Notes: generated from the letters alone by a model not told the origin. A stretch of 64,000 nucleotides of DNA from Tolypeutes matacus (GCA_026826555.1 JAKSZT010053883.1:31973282-32037281), one strand, 5' to 3'. Counted from the first letter of the stretch, positions 20,530 through 32,639 are shown. Numbers and translations are program-made.

Positions 20530-20842
20530 GAAGCCCCTGTACATGAAGCCAGACTCTCCCTTTTTTTGTTTAATTCTCTATTGTGATGAATTATTCCTGA
20601 TTAAGGTTGTGGTCCTTTATTTCTTTTTTTGTTTACATTTATTTGTCTGATGCACTTTTGTCCATCTCTTTGCTTTTTATTCTTTTTTTCTAACTTTGTT
20701 TTAGATGATTCTTTGTAAATAGATCATAGTTAAATTTTATTTTTGATTCAATCTGTAAGTCTTTATATTTTAATAGGGTAATTTCATACATTTATTCATA
20801 TTGATATAAAAAGTCTGTTTTGTCTTTTTCCTGTCATCTTGT
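20530..20842 (-). mobile_element. Antisense L1 remnant, left of the solo LTR
   Basis: T-rich sequence such as 'tccatctctttgctttttat' fits reversed L1 ORF2 5' coding sequence. It is split by the LTR and resumes at 21476. Assignment rests on composition and a few words. Confidence 0.5.
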
Positions 20843-21475
20843 TGTATTAGTTGGCCAAAGGAGTGCTGATGCAAAATACCAGAAATTGGTTGGTTTTTAT
20901 AAAGGGTATTTATTTGGGGTAGAAGCTTACAGTTACCAGGCCATAAAGCATAAGTTACTTTCCTCACCAAAGTCTATTGCCACATGATAGAGCAAGATGG
21001 CTGCCGATGTCTGCAAGGGTTCAGGCTTCCTGGGTTCCTCTCTTCCTGGGGCTCCGTTTCTCTCTGGGCTCAGTGCCTCTGTTTCCTCCACAAGGTCAGC
21101 TGTAGACTATGAGGCTCTCTAGCCTTTGCCACTCTCCACAAGGCCAGCTGTAAACTGTCAGGCAAATGGCTCGTCTCTTTTCCTGGGGCCTTCTCTCCTT
21201 CCTCACGACCAAGCTCCTCTATATGCTTACTTCCCGGGGCTCCAGCTCAAGACTCCGCATCAGAACTCCAACTCAAAACTCCAACTCAAGACTCCAACTC
21301 TGTCCTTTGCCATGTTTTTTATCTTTGATTCCCCACCCACCAAGGGGCGGGGCTCAATGCCCTACTGACGTGGCCCAATCAAAGCCCTAATCATAACTTA
21401 ATCATGCCCAGACAGACCATAATCCGAAATCTATTTTTGGAATTCATAACTATATCAAACTTCCAAACTGCTACA
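20843..21475 (-). mobile_element. Solo ERVL-type LTR, antisense, long variant
   Basis: On the minus strand it starts 'tgtagcagtttggaagtttg' and ends 'ggccaactaataca'. Exact 5-bp duplications 'cttgt' flank it (20838-20842, 21476-21480). At 633 bp it is 70 bp longer than its relative at 9926-10488. A 48-bp tandem repeat ('ctccacaagg' at 21086 and 21134) and a run of short 'aactccaactcaa' units near 21240-21300 make up the excess. No proviral interior remains. Confidence 0.93.
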
Positions 21476-21930
21476 CTTGTTATTAACTGTCTTATCTCCT
21501 ATTTTTACTTCTTTATTGGTAGGTGGAGTCTACTTTCTTTAGATTTATCTTCTCTAATGTATTAGAATATAAATGTTGACTATAATTCCACTATTAGTAA
21601 CCTTTACATTTTTAAAAAATAGTTTTTAACTTATATTTTTCTAATTATAAGAATCAAGTGTGGATTGGAATCTTTTGAGATCTATTTAAAATAAGTAAAC
21701 ATACTTTTACTCTCTTCTTCCACCCTCATGCTTCATCATTGTTTTTTATTTAAACTAGGGTTTTAGAAATGGATTATTTCATGTAAAATTTTCTTTCAAG
21801 GTAGATGTTAGAAATTTGGGGAATACCTAAACTTTTAGCAATTATTTAGACTTATCTTCATTGTCTGGTCACAGTGCTCTTCTCTGTACCTTTTATATGA
21901 TAATTTCTTCCTCCTTGAGCCCTTAATTTG
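21476..21930 (-). mobile_element. Antisense L1 remnant, right of the solo LTR
   Basis: T-rich reversed L1-like sequence continues the piece at 20530-20842 ('ctttattggtaggtggagtc'). The right border is vague. Confidence 0.45.
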
Positions 21931-22044
21931 CTTCATATCTGTCTCTTCTGTGGGACATATTCGGGTGCTTTTTGCAGAGATTGATAATTGCCTATTCAAA
22001 CTCCATTCTCCTCTTCTTCCTTAATATCAAAACCTTGATTTGGG

Positions 22045-22481
22045 GGAGCTATGATGAGCATTGTTAAAAAATACATTTCCCAGTTTCTTTTGCCAGTAGG
22101 GATGACCAATGAAAGAAAAGCAGAAGTTTTAGGTGAAGCTTCCAGAAAAGCTCCTCAAAGTGGGTTGACTTTGTTGAAAAGTACATTCTTTTTGCTTTTC
22201 TCCCTTTCTTTTCTGGAGTGAGGACATGATGGCTGCAGCTCTAGCAACCATCTTATGACCATGAGGTGACTTTGAAGAGAGAAGCAACATAAGGATGGTG
22301 GAGTAGAAAGATGGAAGGAGCCTGGGTCCCTGATGACACTGTGGAACTATCTGCTGGCCCTGAACTACATTTTCCTAAACTTCATGTTACATGAGAAAAA
22401 AAAAAAAAAATCCATCTTGCTTAAGTTACTCTTATTTTGGGCCTCTGTTACTAGAAGCCAAACACAATTATTAACTTCACA
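22045..22481 (+). mobile_element. MaLR-type LTR, MLT1-like
   Basis: 'gcagctctagcaaccatctt' (22234), 'gaccatgaggtgactttgaa' (22257) and the end 'ctgttactagaagccaaaca' follow an old MaLR LTR. An A15 run at about 22395-22410 replaces the normal polyadenylation region. Borders are approximate; I did not find a duplication. Confidence 0.65.
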
Positions 22482-22484
22482 GCA

Positions 22485-22660
22485 AAGAATGGGAGGACAT
22501 TCCAGACTGACAGAACAGCAAGAGCAAAAACATGGATGCAAAACTATGGCAAGATCAGGGAATAACAAAAAGTCAGTCTGGTTGGAATCTAGAATATGTG
22601 GGAAAATAGAGTTACAGAAGATGGGAAAAAAAAAGTTGATGGGGCATGTACCAAATCCAT
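22485..22660 (-). mobile_element. L2-like fragment, antisense
   Basis: 'ggacattccagactgacaga' followed by 'acagcaagagcaaaaacatg' resembles the L2 segment near 6330 and 55520. It is short and worn. Confidence 0.45.
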
Positions 22661-22679
22661 TCCCTTCTATGAGGTAGCA

Positions 22680-23180
22680 TAAAATCCAAGGGACTTCCTC
22701 TGGCTTTCAAGACCCTTCACCCCCTAGTCCTTACCTTTTCAGGCTTATTAGCCACTTCTCATGTACCTGATACTCCAGGCACATGAGATTATTTGTCATT
22801 GCTGGAATTCATGAATTTTTCACCTCTGTGCCTTTGAACTTGGTCTCCTTTTCCCCACCTCTCTCTCTGACAAACATGTGTGCCACATGTTAGACCAAGT
22901 CCAAAGATTGTCCCTGGGCCCTGCCCTCCCTTGCCCTGCCAATCTGATTTTGGAGCTCCTCTTCTGCCCTCCCACTGTTTTCCATTACCACTTCTATACG
23001 AGATCTTAGACTCTACCCTCAGGGACTTACTTATCTGCCTCTACTACGAGATCACATGCTTCTAAAGTGTAAGAACTTTCTCATATTTAATAACTCTGCC
23101 TAGTAATTAGCAGAATGTCTAATACATACCAAATGCTCAATATGTCCTTGTTCATCAGATAAATGATTGAATGAATAAAT
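22680..23180 (+). mobile_element. L2 LINE 3' part
   Basis: It runs from L2 RT-end sequence ('cctctgtgcctttgaacttg', 22823) to the tail 'accaaatgctcaatatgtcc' and 'gattgaatgaataaa' (23168), the TGAA-type tail of L2. Confidence 0.7.
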
Positions 23181-24061
23181 AGGATGAAAAGCTTTGAATA
23201 CCAAGTTAAGAAATTCTGTCTCTCTCACACAAGCAGTGGGGGGCAGCAGAATAAAACGACCACTTGTGTGCTTTTAGAATTTACTCCCTTGGCCAGTAGG
23301 AAAGAGGGACTGGAAGCCAGGGGACAACCTGGAAGTGGGGACAGTTTTCGGGAGCCTTTGCTTGAGCAGCTCCCGGAGAAGGTCTCTGCCTGTTCTGAAA
23401 TGGTTAAGGTGGCCAAGGCACATGACTTTGCAGAGGAGAAATTTCCCTGTCCTTGCCTAAGTGAATGGCTAGGATTAAAGTGACAGCCCACCTTAGTGAT
23501 GGCGGCATAATTGGTTGTTCAGCTCTGTCCTTGTCAGAGCGCTGACAGTTCTGCAGATGTCCTGCTCAGCTCTCCAAAGGTTAGCCTCAGCTGGCTCGGC
23601 TGTTCATTAATCATTCCTCCCTGACAGGCTTCGGTGCAGCCCACAGCTGCCACGCCAGTCCCCGCCAGCCCCTCCCCACCCAGCCAGGCTGGAGTCCGCC
23701 TGAGCTCCCTGGAGGGACTGGTCCCTGCATGGGGAGACGAGCAGTCTCTGTCCCCTCCACCCCGCCTACTGCCAGTGCTGAGCAAGAAACACTGATAAAG
23801 GAATTTCCCTGGGTTCTTCCTTCCCATAACTTGGAGTCTGAATCACCTTACAAGGTATCCTGACATCCTTGACTTTATCTGCTCTTCTCCTCCACCCTCA
23901 CAGGAGCTTTTTACTGAGATCAGGGAAGCCCTAGCCCAAGAGCTCCAGAAAGACTAGAAGGGTCAATGGGTTTGGGCAAGTCATGCTAGAAAGACACAGG
24001 GCCTGGTTTAGGACCTGTATCTTGGGCAGAATGCACATCACACCCAAAGCATAAGAGATGT
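23181..24061. other. No identifiable feature; moderately GC-rich
   Basis: It is repeat-free to my eye. Open frames at 23184-23483 (plus) and 23225-23491 and 23534-23827 (minus) lack domains and overlap. 23520-23800 is the richest in G and C. Confidence 0.5.
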
Positions 24062-24077
24062 TCATGAAGCACTGTTT

Positions 24078-24331
24078 TGTTGTTGTTGTTTTAATATATT
24101 TTTGTAAAGATATTTAGATTACACAAATGCTGCACAGAAAATATAGGGATTCTCATATGCCCCGCTCCCCACGTCTCCCACATCCTCCCACATAAACAAC
24201 ATCCTTCATTAATGTGGCACATTCATTGCAATTGATAAATGCATCCTGGGGCCTTGCCATTGAGCATGGACCATAGGTCACATTGTAGTTTATACTCTCT
24301 CCCACACAACTCTGCAGGGTATGGGAAGATA
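24078..24331 (-). mobile_element. Xenarthran LINE-1 3' end, antisense, with target-site duplication
   Basis: Perfect 16-bp duplications 'tcatgaagcactgttt' flank it (24062-24077, 24332-24347). On the minus strand it runs through 'ctatattttctgtgcagca' and 'gtgtaatctaaatatcttt' to an A-rich tail broken by C (seen here as 'tgttgttgttgtttt'). It is 254 bp long and heavily 5'-truncated. Confidence 0.92.
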
Positions 24332-24347
24332 TCATGAAGCACTGTTT

Positions 24348-25285
24348 ATGCCTCAAAACAGAAGGTGTGTATTTGTGCAAAGTCTGGTTGTAGCCTAAAA
24401 TATTAAGGAAAAGCCTATGTGTCTGGTCCTTGGGGTAGAATAAGCTGGAAGCTAGCTGGGGAGTCTGACTACCTGGGTTCAAATGAGCCCAACTCCTCTC
24501 TTCTGCCCTCTCCTTTTCTCTTTTCCTTTCCCTACTAAAGTCAACATGGTGAACTGAGCCAAGAAGAATCAGAGCAGTGAGGTCGAAGGAAGGGTTGGGG
24601 GATCCAAGTAAGTGGTAAGAGGAGAAGACAGAAGATAGAACCTGGGTTGGGATGAAGCAGAAATTGCAGTCTGGGTCAGGACATCACCTCAGCTGAGGCT
24701 GAGGTTAGAATTGGGCTGATGCTGCAGGGCTGATTACAAAAATCTTTTGCCTACCTGAAGGGCAAGAGTACAAGATGTCTCTCTGGGCATCTGTTCTCAG
24801 GCTCCAAAATTTCTCAGGGATTCCTCCCATTTTCCTTTTTCTTTCCCCTTTTACTTTTTCTTGATTTTCCAGTCCCTGATTTTGGCACTGTACCTCTTTT
24901 CTTCTTCTTCCTTTTGCCCCTTTGTTTGATGCCCCCAATTGATCAGACCTTGTTTCCCAGCCAACCTGACCTGGGATTAGGAATTCCATCATGGTTCCCT
25001 TCCCAGCCTTCCTTCAAGAGTAAAAGAATGTTCCCAAAGCCCAGGTCTCAGCTACAGGGCTGCCAGTTAGTATGTGCACAATGCAGCAGTCATCATTTCC
25101 CCCCATTGATTAGCTGTCCACCCGCAAAATTTCCAGAGGAGCAAACAAGGACACTGGGAGATTAGCATTCAGCTAGTTGTTTGGACTCCAAACCACGAAC
25201 ACCTGCATTTTCCCATTCAAAGATGCTACACATAGTCAGTCCAGAAACCAAGAGAGTGTAGGCTGAGTTCCCTTAAAGTAACCCA
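24348..25285. other. No identifiable feature
   Basis: A pyrimidine-rich patch lies at 24820-24930. Open frames of 83-109 codons on both strands lack domains. Confidence 0.45.
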
Positions 25286-25289
25286 GACA

Positions 25290-25490
25290 AATACTGGACA
25301 CCTTTCACATACATCATTCTGCTTAATCTTCACAATAACTTTTCAAGGAAGGTAAAAGGATCCCCACTTTACATTTGAGAAAATGGAGGCCTACAGAGAT
25401 TAATTAAATTGTCCAAGATCACACAGCTAGTTATATAGGCAGCTTAATACACAAAGCCAAATTCCTCAAGCCTACAAACCCTATATTCAT
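25290..25490 (-). mobile_element. MIR SINE, antisense
   Basis: 'actttacatttgagaaaatg', 'ccaagatcacacagctagtt' are the reversed MIR core ('agctgtgtgaccttgg' on the minus strand). Confidence 0.85.
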
Positions 25491-25535
25491 CCTTTTCATA
25501 ATGTTCCTTCTAATGGGCTTTCTCTGGCTTTAAGT

Positions 25536-25743
25536 CAGGATTTCTCAACAGTGCACTGTTGACACTTTGGACCAGATAATTCTGGGGTGCTGTCCTGTGT
25601 GTTGTAGAATGTTTAGCAGCATCCTTGGCCTCTATCCATTAGATCAGTAGCACCCCTTACCCCAGGTGTGACAACCAAAAATGTCTCCAGACATTGCCAA
25701 ATGTCCCCCGGGGAGCAAAATTGCCCGCAGCTAAGAACCACTG
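25536..25743 (-). mobile_element. MER5A-type hAT-Charlie DNA transposon
   Basis: Terminal inverted repeats 'caggatttctcaaca' and 'gctaagaaccactg' bound the element, and the interior 'atgtctccagacattgccaa' is characteristic of MER5A. The 8-bp flanks 'ctttaagt' and 'ctttatgc' agree at 6 of 8 positions, fitting a worn hAT duplication. It has no coding capacity. Confidence 0.92.
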
Positions 25744-25977
25744 CTTTATGCCCCTCCATTCTGTGGCATGTTTTAAATGTTATCTATCTGAGCTGAGGGA
25801 CCGTTTTCCTTGTCTGAGTCACAGTCACTATATGAGGAGAAGCCAAGGAATAAAGCAAAGCTGGATGCCTCTTAAGACTGTGGTAGGCCATGATGGTGAA
25901 GAATGAGATGGGTGTACTTGAAAAGTCATCCAGCAGACTTATATTGTGGAGGATTCTATTGGGAAGTTGATCCAACC
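25744..25977. other. Short unassigned spacer
   Basis: Nothing is recognised between MER5A and the microsatellite. Confidence 0.4.
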
Positions 25978-26082
25978 CTCCATCCATTTATCTATCCATC
26001 CATCCATCCATCCATCCATCATCCATCCATCCATCATCCATCCATCCTTCCATCCTTTGATCTATCCATCCATCCACCCATG
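25978..26082. repeat. (ATCC)n microsatellite, interrupted
   Basis: Runs of 'atccatccatccatcc' are interrupted by one-base losses ('atcatcc') and by TTCC and TTTG units. It opens two meaningless frames rich in Ile-His-Pro-Ser. Confidence 0.97.
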
Positions 26083-26184
26083 TCTCTCTACCCATTCTGC
26101 AGCCATTCACTTGGATAAGGCCTATGCAAGGCACCAGATGGGAGGGAAAAGTCACCCATAGATCCTTCCCACAAAATCCCTGGG

Positions 26185-26360
26185 GAAGGAATTTTGAATC
26201 TCAGCCTTGCCACCAATAACTTAAGTATCTTGAACAAGTCTCTGAGCTTTAGTTTCCTAAAACTATGCACAATAATACATTCCTCGCAGAATCATGAGCT
26301 AATATATATGAAAAGAGCTTTATATGCTTTACAAATATTATCTATTATTATGGGGAATGT
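26185..26360 (+). mobile_element. MIR SINE
   Basis: 'ttgaacaagtctctgagctt' and 'tagtttcctaaaactatgca' are the MIR core, followed by 'gctttacaaatattatct'. Confidence 0.7.
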
Positions 26361-26394
26361 TGGACAAGTACAAAAATAACTGTAATATCAGGCA

Positions 26395-27235
26395 TTAAGT
26401 GTTAAAGGACCCAACAGAAAAAATGGGTAAAGGATTTGAACAAGGAATTCATAGGAAAAGAAATGCAAATGGCCAGTAAATTTAAGACGATGTTCAAACT
26501 CTCTAATATTTAGGGAAATGAAGTTGAAACAATGAAATGCCATCTATCATCCAGCAGGAAGGGAGAAATGCAAAATATTTAGCATCTAAAAGCTGTTGAG
26601 GATATGAAGAAACAGGAACTTTCATACTTTACTGATGAGTTACATCACCACATCCTATCTAGAAAGTTGTCTGGTAATAACTACTAAAATTACTATGTCA
26701 TACCCCTTGACCCAGAAATTATATGTTTGTGACTCTATCCTACTGAAAGTAAAGCATCAGTAAATAAAGATATGTGTACAAAGATGATCATTGCAGATCA
26801 TTGCAGAACAAAAACAAGGAAAGGGATGAATAAATATTTGGAACATTATGAAGCTATTAAAGTGAATTAGATGAATGTGAATTGGCCTGAGGGGATGGCC
26901 AATTAGTAATTTATTAAGTTTAAAAAAAAAGCATATTGGGTGCATATAATATGATTCCCTTAAAAAATCGGAAGAAAAACCCTTTATTATGTGAATGTAT
27001 GAAAGAATATATTACTTGGGCATAAAAAAGGCATTGGAAGATGCAGTCAAAACAAAACATTGGTTAGCAAAGGAGCTAGAGGAGCAGGGAAGAAACTGTA
27101 GAAGGAGAATGGGGGAAACATTAACTTTTTCCTTATAAACTCTTGTATTGTTTGACTTGTTATAATGAGCAGGTCTTTCTTTTGTACTATGAAAGAAAGG
27201 ATTTAGGGTTTTAATGAAAGAATAGGAAAAGGGAT
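26395..27235 (+). mobile_element. Old LINE-1 ORF2 end and 3' UTR
   Basis: 'gtaaaggatttgaacaagga' and 'atttagggaaatgaagttga' are sense ORF2 C-terminal coding words, and the later T-rich end ('actcttgtattgtttgactt') is 3' UTR. It is highly diverged. Confidence 0.65.
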
Positions 27236-27239
27236 GTGG

Positions 27240-27480
27240 GAGTTCAGAGCAGGAAATTTCTTCTATTTGTGGGAATCACAGAGCCAACTTCATGAAGGTG
27301 GCTAGGCTGGATTTGAAAGGATGAGTAGAATCTTCCAAAACTGGGGATGAGGGAAGAATCAGACCTGGGCCAAGGAATGGGACATTAGGCCATGGATAGA
27401 AAATGAATGGCTGTCCAACAACCATCGCTGGGGGCTGCAGGAGTCAAGGACAAGGCAGAGTCATGGTCATCCAAAGCTTG
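27240..27480 (-). mobile_element. L2 LINE fragment, antisense
   Basis: 'gctggatttgaaaggatgag' and 'cagacctgggccaaggaatg' resemble reversed L2 3' sequence upstream of the 'ttccaggcagaggg' block. Confidence 0.5.
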
Positions 27481-27934
27481 ATAGAAGCCACATGGCTAAA
27501 TGGGTTTCCACCACAGAATTCCTGGGCAGCTGATTGCTTCACCCAACAGCCTCAGAGGAAGGCATTTTTTGCATAGCGACTCCCTCATTGATGCTGGAGG
27601 AGGGGAGAAAAGAAAACTGCGAAACCAGTTGGAAAACCTTCCTACTTTGTCTTTAGTATTAAAGAAATGCAAAAGTGATGAATTAGGCAAATTGGCTGAT
27701 GTCAAGTTGTATCCATCAGAATGATTCAGAGCCTGGAATGAGTAATAGTAATGGGGAATGGCTGTTACTAAAAGTAACCAAATTAGCATTATCAAAAAGG
27801 ACAAAGGAAAAGCAGGCGCCAGTAGGCACCCAATCCTTGAGCCTGGTCCCTGCCCGCCAGCCTCTGCCCAAAGCCGACTCTGAGGGGCTGCTCCTCTCCT
27901 GCAGGATTCCATGTGGGGCTGGAGCTTTAAAAAG
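27481..27934. other. No identifiable feature
   Basis: A 147-codon antisense open frame (27496-27939) has one hydrophobic stretch near residues 45-65 and no known domain; its partner frame on the plus strand is also open, so it is not persuasive. Confidence 0.45.
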
Positions 27935-28130
27935 ATCAAAGAATGTTCACATCCATCTTCTTATTTGCTCACTTTCAAAGCAGCTGGAATATCGAGACTC
28001 AGAGAAGTGAAAAGACTTTTCCAGCATCAGTCACATAGCAGGGAAGTAACAAAATCTAGCTTTAAACTCAGGACTCGGGAATCTTAATCCAGGACTCAAG
28101 TCTGTGCTTTCCACAGAACCTCCACTAGAA
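27935..28130 (-). mobile_element. MIR SINE, antisense
   Basis: 'tcagagaagtgaaaagactt' followed by 'catcagtcacatagcaggga' is the reversed MIR core and tRNA-like part. Confidence 0.7.
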
Positions 28131-28819
28131 AAAATTTTTTGGTCTACTTTTCTCTCCAGCAGTGAAAAGAAGGAATTAGATTGATACATGGAAAGGGAAA
28201 GGGGGAGAATAGGAAAGAACTCACTGCTTCATAGAACCCTCTCTTTTGCCCTGACCCAGATCAGAAGGGCTCTATAGCAATGTACCTGGGTGTGCTGGTC
28301 ATGTTGATGAGGCTTGACCTCCGCCTGCCTTTTGAGCTTAAGGAGTCTCGTTCTGTGTGATCCCACCACATCTATTTACAGCTGATTGGCCAAGGGCAGC
28401 CCCTGAACGTCCAAGGGCTATGGGATGGCCACAAAGGATGACTTGGGACATATTTCCTCTGAATTAGGTACCTAAACAGAAACAATAGAAAGAAACTGCC
28501 AGATGCTAGCAGGGCAAGAAGAAACAAACCCATGGTGTGTGGCTGGGCCCCAGCGATGTGCTAGAGAAGCCCTCCAGAACTGCTTTCAACTTGGACTCCC
28601 CAGCTCCAGCCTCAGGGACGATGAGTGGTAACGGGCTCCCTGTGAGAATCCCCTCCCTACCTCCCACCGAGTCTCCCTCCAACACCATCCTGTGCTTGTC
28701 ATGGCTGGATCAGGATTATTCCTTACACCCAAAATGAGCCACAAATAAAACCGAGTTTAATGTTCATGTTTCTTCCATAAAGTCGCTTAAATTTTGTGAT
28801 AAAACTCGAACAGAAAATG
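28131..28819. other. No identifiable feature
   Basis: No repeat or exon is recognised. Open frames of about 60 codons near 28506-28737 overlap on both strands. Confidence 0.45.
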
Positions 28820-29258
28820 TGTAGTGGGTTGAAAGGTAGCCCTCCAAAATCTATGTCCACATCCTAACTCCCAGAACCTATGATTGTGGCCTTATTTGGA
28901 AAAATTGATCATTGCAGATGTAATTAAGGAGCTTGAGATGAGATCATCCTGGTTTACCCAAGTGGGCCCTAAATCCAATGCCAAGTATCTTTACAGGAGA
29001 CACACAGGGAGAAGAGGACAAGGCCATGTGAAGACAGAGGCAGAGACTGGAGTTATGGGGCCCAAGCCAAGGAATGCCTGGAACCACTAGAGGTGGAAGA
29101 GGCAGGGAAGGATCCCTTCCTAGAGCTCTTGGGTGGAATGTGGCCAGCACCTTGATTTTGGACTTCTAGCCTCTCGGACTGTCAGAGAATACATTTCTGT
29201 TGTTTTAAGCCACCAAGTTTGCAGTGATTTGTTACAGAAGCCCTAGGAAACTAATACA
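28820..29258 (+). mobile_element. MLT1-type LTR (ERVL-MaLR)
   Basis: It begins 'tgtagtgggttgaaaggtag', has 'tgtggccttatttggaaa' and ends 'ccctaggaaactaataca'. Flanks 'aaatg' (28815-28819) and 'taatg' (29259-29263) match at 4 of 5 bases. No interior is present, so it is a solo LTR. Confidence 0.9.
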
Positions 29259-29263
29259 TAATG

Positions 29264-30785
29264 TTTCAGAGGTTCCTTTTGTTAGAAAGTAGAATGTGCT
29301 GGCCTAGCCCAGACACTACGATACAGACTTTTGCTGAAACAGCCACCCCCTGTCACCAGGATGAACCAAGTATGCCCAAGACACCCGAGGAAACCTGAAC
29401 TAGAATCACTGGTGTGCTCCTTAAAGGATGTAGGTTAGACCCCAGAGAAATCAGCTCAGGAACACAGCATTCTTTTAACAATCCATGAAAAAGCTGCCTC
29501 CGGCAGGGCTTGCCTGCCTGAGTCATGGCTGTGTGGGAAGGACTGGAGCCAGCTGTCCCACCGGCCGGGCTTTGAATTTCTCTGCAAAGTCACACTTTCC
29601 GCACATCAAGCAGTCCAGAGAAGAGGGCTGGGGTCCAAATGGCAGCTATGTTCTTCTTCCCTTCCCTCTCTTCCCCAGTCTTCCTCCATCCTCCTGGCAG
29701 AGAGCTCCCATGAGCCCGTTCACACACTCCCCCAGGCTAGAAGATCTCCCACAGGGCAGAGACCCTGGGGACTGGGGCTGGTGGTGAATATCTGACTGGG
29801 GGCCAAGAGATGGAGGGGTATCTCACAACTCTGATGAGGGACAGCTCGTCAGCTTCCATGACTGTAATTACACAAATTCCACCGCTCTGCGTGTATATGT
29901 TATGAAGACTCTGGGGAGGGAGGTGGTGTCAGAATTCTGTGGCTTAGAGGCTCAAAAAATACATCTGGTCTTTCCCCAATATCATGAGGTCTTCCCAGCC
30001 CAGCCAAGCACCCCACAGTATTCCAACATCCTGAAAAAATTCCAGACCCAAATGTTTGCAGCAACCATTCTTTATTCCCGTGTGATGTGTGAGCTCTGTG
30101 CTTTTGTGGACAAACGTGCAAATCATGGTGCCCACCAACTTTGCATGGAGTGGAGTGCAAAGAGCAGAGCAATAGGGAACTCTGAGAAGGGAGTGGGGGC
30201 TGTCGAGCCTGCTCCTTCCATTTGGTGTTAAGGACCTGCTAATCCTCACTTGCACCCTCAGCATCCCTGCCTCCTTTGAAAAGAGCTAACATTGATCTTA
30301 GGTAGCAGGAATTTAAGGAGCTCAGCCAACACTGGGGACTCAGTACCAACATCCTTGTGTTAGTCAGAACTTGAGCTTGTTTCCCAGGTTTCAGCTGGGC
30401 CAATGCCTTTTGCTCCCTAGTCCTGAGCTACTTTACAATGTCTTGCCTGGTACCTCTTTTTATCATTTACTTTCTTCCAGGGCTGTAGTTCTAATGAAAC
30501 CCAGATCAGAGGCTGGGACATTGCCACCTGCCAACAAACCTCCCTTCTGCCTGCAAGGGTAAGATGGGGGTTGGGTTGTGGGGTGGAGAGGGTTTCTAAT
30601 CAAGTTCTCCCTCCCAGCCCTTCCCAATCTTCCTGTCCTGCTGCAGTGAACCAGTGGTATCCTGAGACAAAATAGAATTCAAAATATGTGGCTGGTACAG
30701 AGGTGAGTTATCCTTGCTGCCCAATTCATTCAAGAATACAACTTATTGGAAAGTTTCCCAGAATGGGAATGAATAGAGAGCTCCA
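29264..30785. other. No identifiable feature
   Basis: About 1.5 kb without a recognised repeat. Open frames of up to 109 codons lie on both strands near 29900-30264 and show no domain. A weak repeat could be missed. Confidence 0.45.
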
Positions 30786-31060
30786 TGCTGCCAATCAAAG
30801 GTTTCTGGATCTAGAAGGACCCTTAAAATCATCCAGCTTAATGCTCCATTTTACAGGTGAGAAAACTGAGGCTGCTGAGTCTAGACTGGGCAGGGAGGTA
30901 AGATTGGGGCAGAGACTTATTCATCAACAGCTTGTGCTGAAAGCTCCTCTACAGTAAGCATTAGAGATATAGCGCCTGCTCTTGGGAAGCTCACACAGTA
31001 CAGAGGAAGACAGACCAACGCAAAAGAGCTATCCAGTAGGGAAAGAACTGAAATAGCAGA
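30786..31060 (-). mobile_element. MIR-like piece then a short L2-like piece, antisense
   Basis: 30786-30930 has 'cattttacaggtgagaaaac' and 'tgaggctgctgagtctagac', MIR-like on the minus strand. 30960-31055 has 'gcctgctcttgggaagctca', like the L2 3' region. Confidence 0.55.
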
Positions 31061-32639
31061 CAGCACCTGATGGATTGTGGGAGCAAGAGCAGAGACCCAA
31101 ACTCTCTGGGGAGCCAGCGAAGATTGACAGGGGGCACTTTTCAGCCAATCTTTGCCCTGCTCAAGGTGTGAATTGCGAATATTTCACGTATTCAATTGCC
31201 ATGTATGGTGTCAGAGTGAACCAGAGAATTAGTTATGAAAACTGTGTATTGAACAGACTGAGTTTGATGTCATAGAAACAGGAAACGGCTTTGTTTTTCT
31301 CCAACCACTGCCTTCAAACATGTTCTGTCTGATTTCCCCTCTCTGTCCCATGATATCATCTCAGGTAGACTTCATAGCTTTCCTCTCACTTTCAGTCACA
31401 AGGATGGTCTCTATTTGATAATTATGACTTATTTTCAGCTATTATAAAGTCCAAATCAAAACTGCCAAAATTGAAACTTCATTCTTCCATACGATTCAAA
31501 GCCATTACCCTTCACCCAGTTCAGGTCTCACCCTTGGGTCTGAACTTCCCATGGGGAAGGGGGGTTTGGTCTACTCTTTCACTCCTTATACTTTCCCTTC
31601 TTATCCTCATCCCTCGGCTGCTCCTGGCTACTCTAGAATCGGGGGCAGGAGGAGTGGGGGTTAGAAGGAGACAGTAGAAGTCTATCTTTAACTTAACTGG
31701 TCCTACAGTTATGTCTTGGCCAATGGTGGCTGGCATTGATGCCCTTCCTTGATTGGCAGGCCTTCAAAGGCTGGCTCTCTCACTGGGAAGGTCATTCCAA
31801 GACCTCCACCCTGAACAGCTCCTGGCATGAGCAACGTGCCCTCTGCTTAAAACTCTTGCAATTCTCCCCCCCAACCCAGGACTTCTAATGATGGAGCCTC
31901 CTTGCCTGGAAGGCAAATTTCTTCACCACCTAAGACCACCTAAAGCCAGCTATCCTCCATACCATCCACTTCCCTCAAGAGACACTCACGCATCCTTGCC
32001 ATGCGCCATGCTCAACAATGGCTGATCTGCTGTTGTCCTACTTTTGGCCTCACAATTGTAAACGATTCCTGTCATCCCTTGCCTTCGGAATTCTCCAGAC
32101 AAGAAGCCATCACCAGTTTCTATATTAATGCGCATTCTAGGGGATGTATTCTAAGCTCTCCCAGACCTCTCCCACTGCCTTCTACTCTAGGGCATCCCCC
32201 AAGACAGATGGGAAGTTTTCTCAGCTCTGCAATTATCCAGCTGGAGACTGAGGGGCCTGTTAGCACTTTTGCTCCCACCCCAGGCTCTGAGTAATTCTCT
32301 TGGAACCCCGTCACTTGGCTTGGGGTAATGGGAACCTCCCACCCCTTATCTTCACAATGGGACAGAGAGAGGAATGCCACAGCTCTCCTCACTAGGCCAG
32401 CAGCTCATTACTATTCTTCTAAACTCCCTCCTTTAAGTAACTCTCTAGTTCTTCTCACTATGTGGAATGACAGTGGATGATGGAGAAAAAACTGGGGGCC
32501 AGTTCAGCTCTCTTTCCACAAGCCCAAGCTACTGTTTCCATCCTTGGTGCTTTAGTCAAAATTTCAAGACAACAGGAAAATCAATTCAGCATCTTTTTCA
32601 CTTGCATTGTTGCTTTCGTAGATGAGGGTAATTGGTTTA
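31061..32639. other. No identifiable feature
   Basis: About 1.6 kb with no repeat or exon I can name. Open frames of 66-97 codons lack domains. Confidence 0.4.

Noticed and set aside
25978..26082. CRISPR-like array
   Set aside because: The units are 4-bp microsatellite repeats without spacers, and the DNA is mammalian.
25903..26161. His/Pro/Ser repeat proteins
   Set aside because: They are translations of the ATCC microsatellite.
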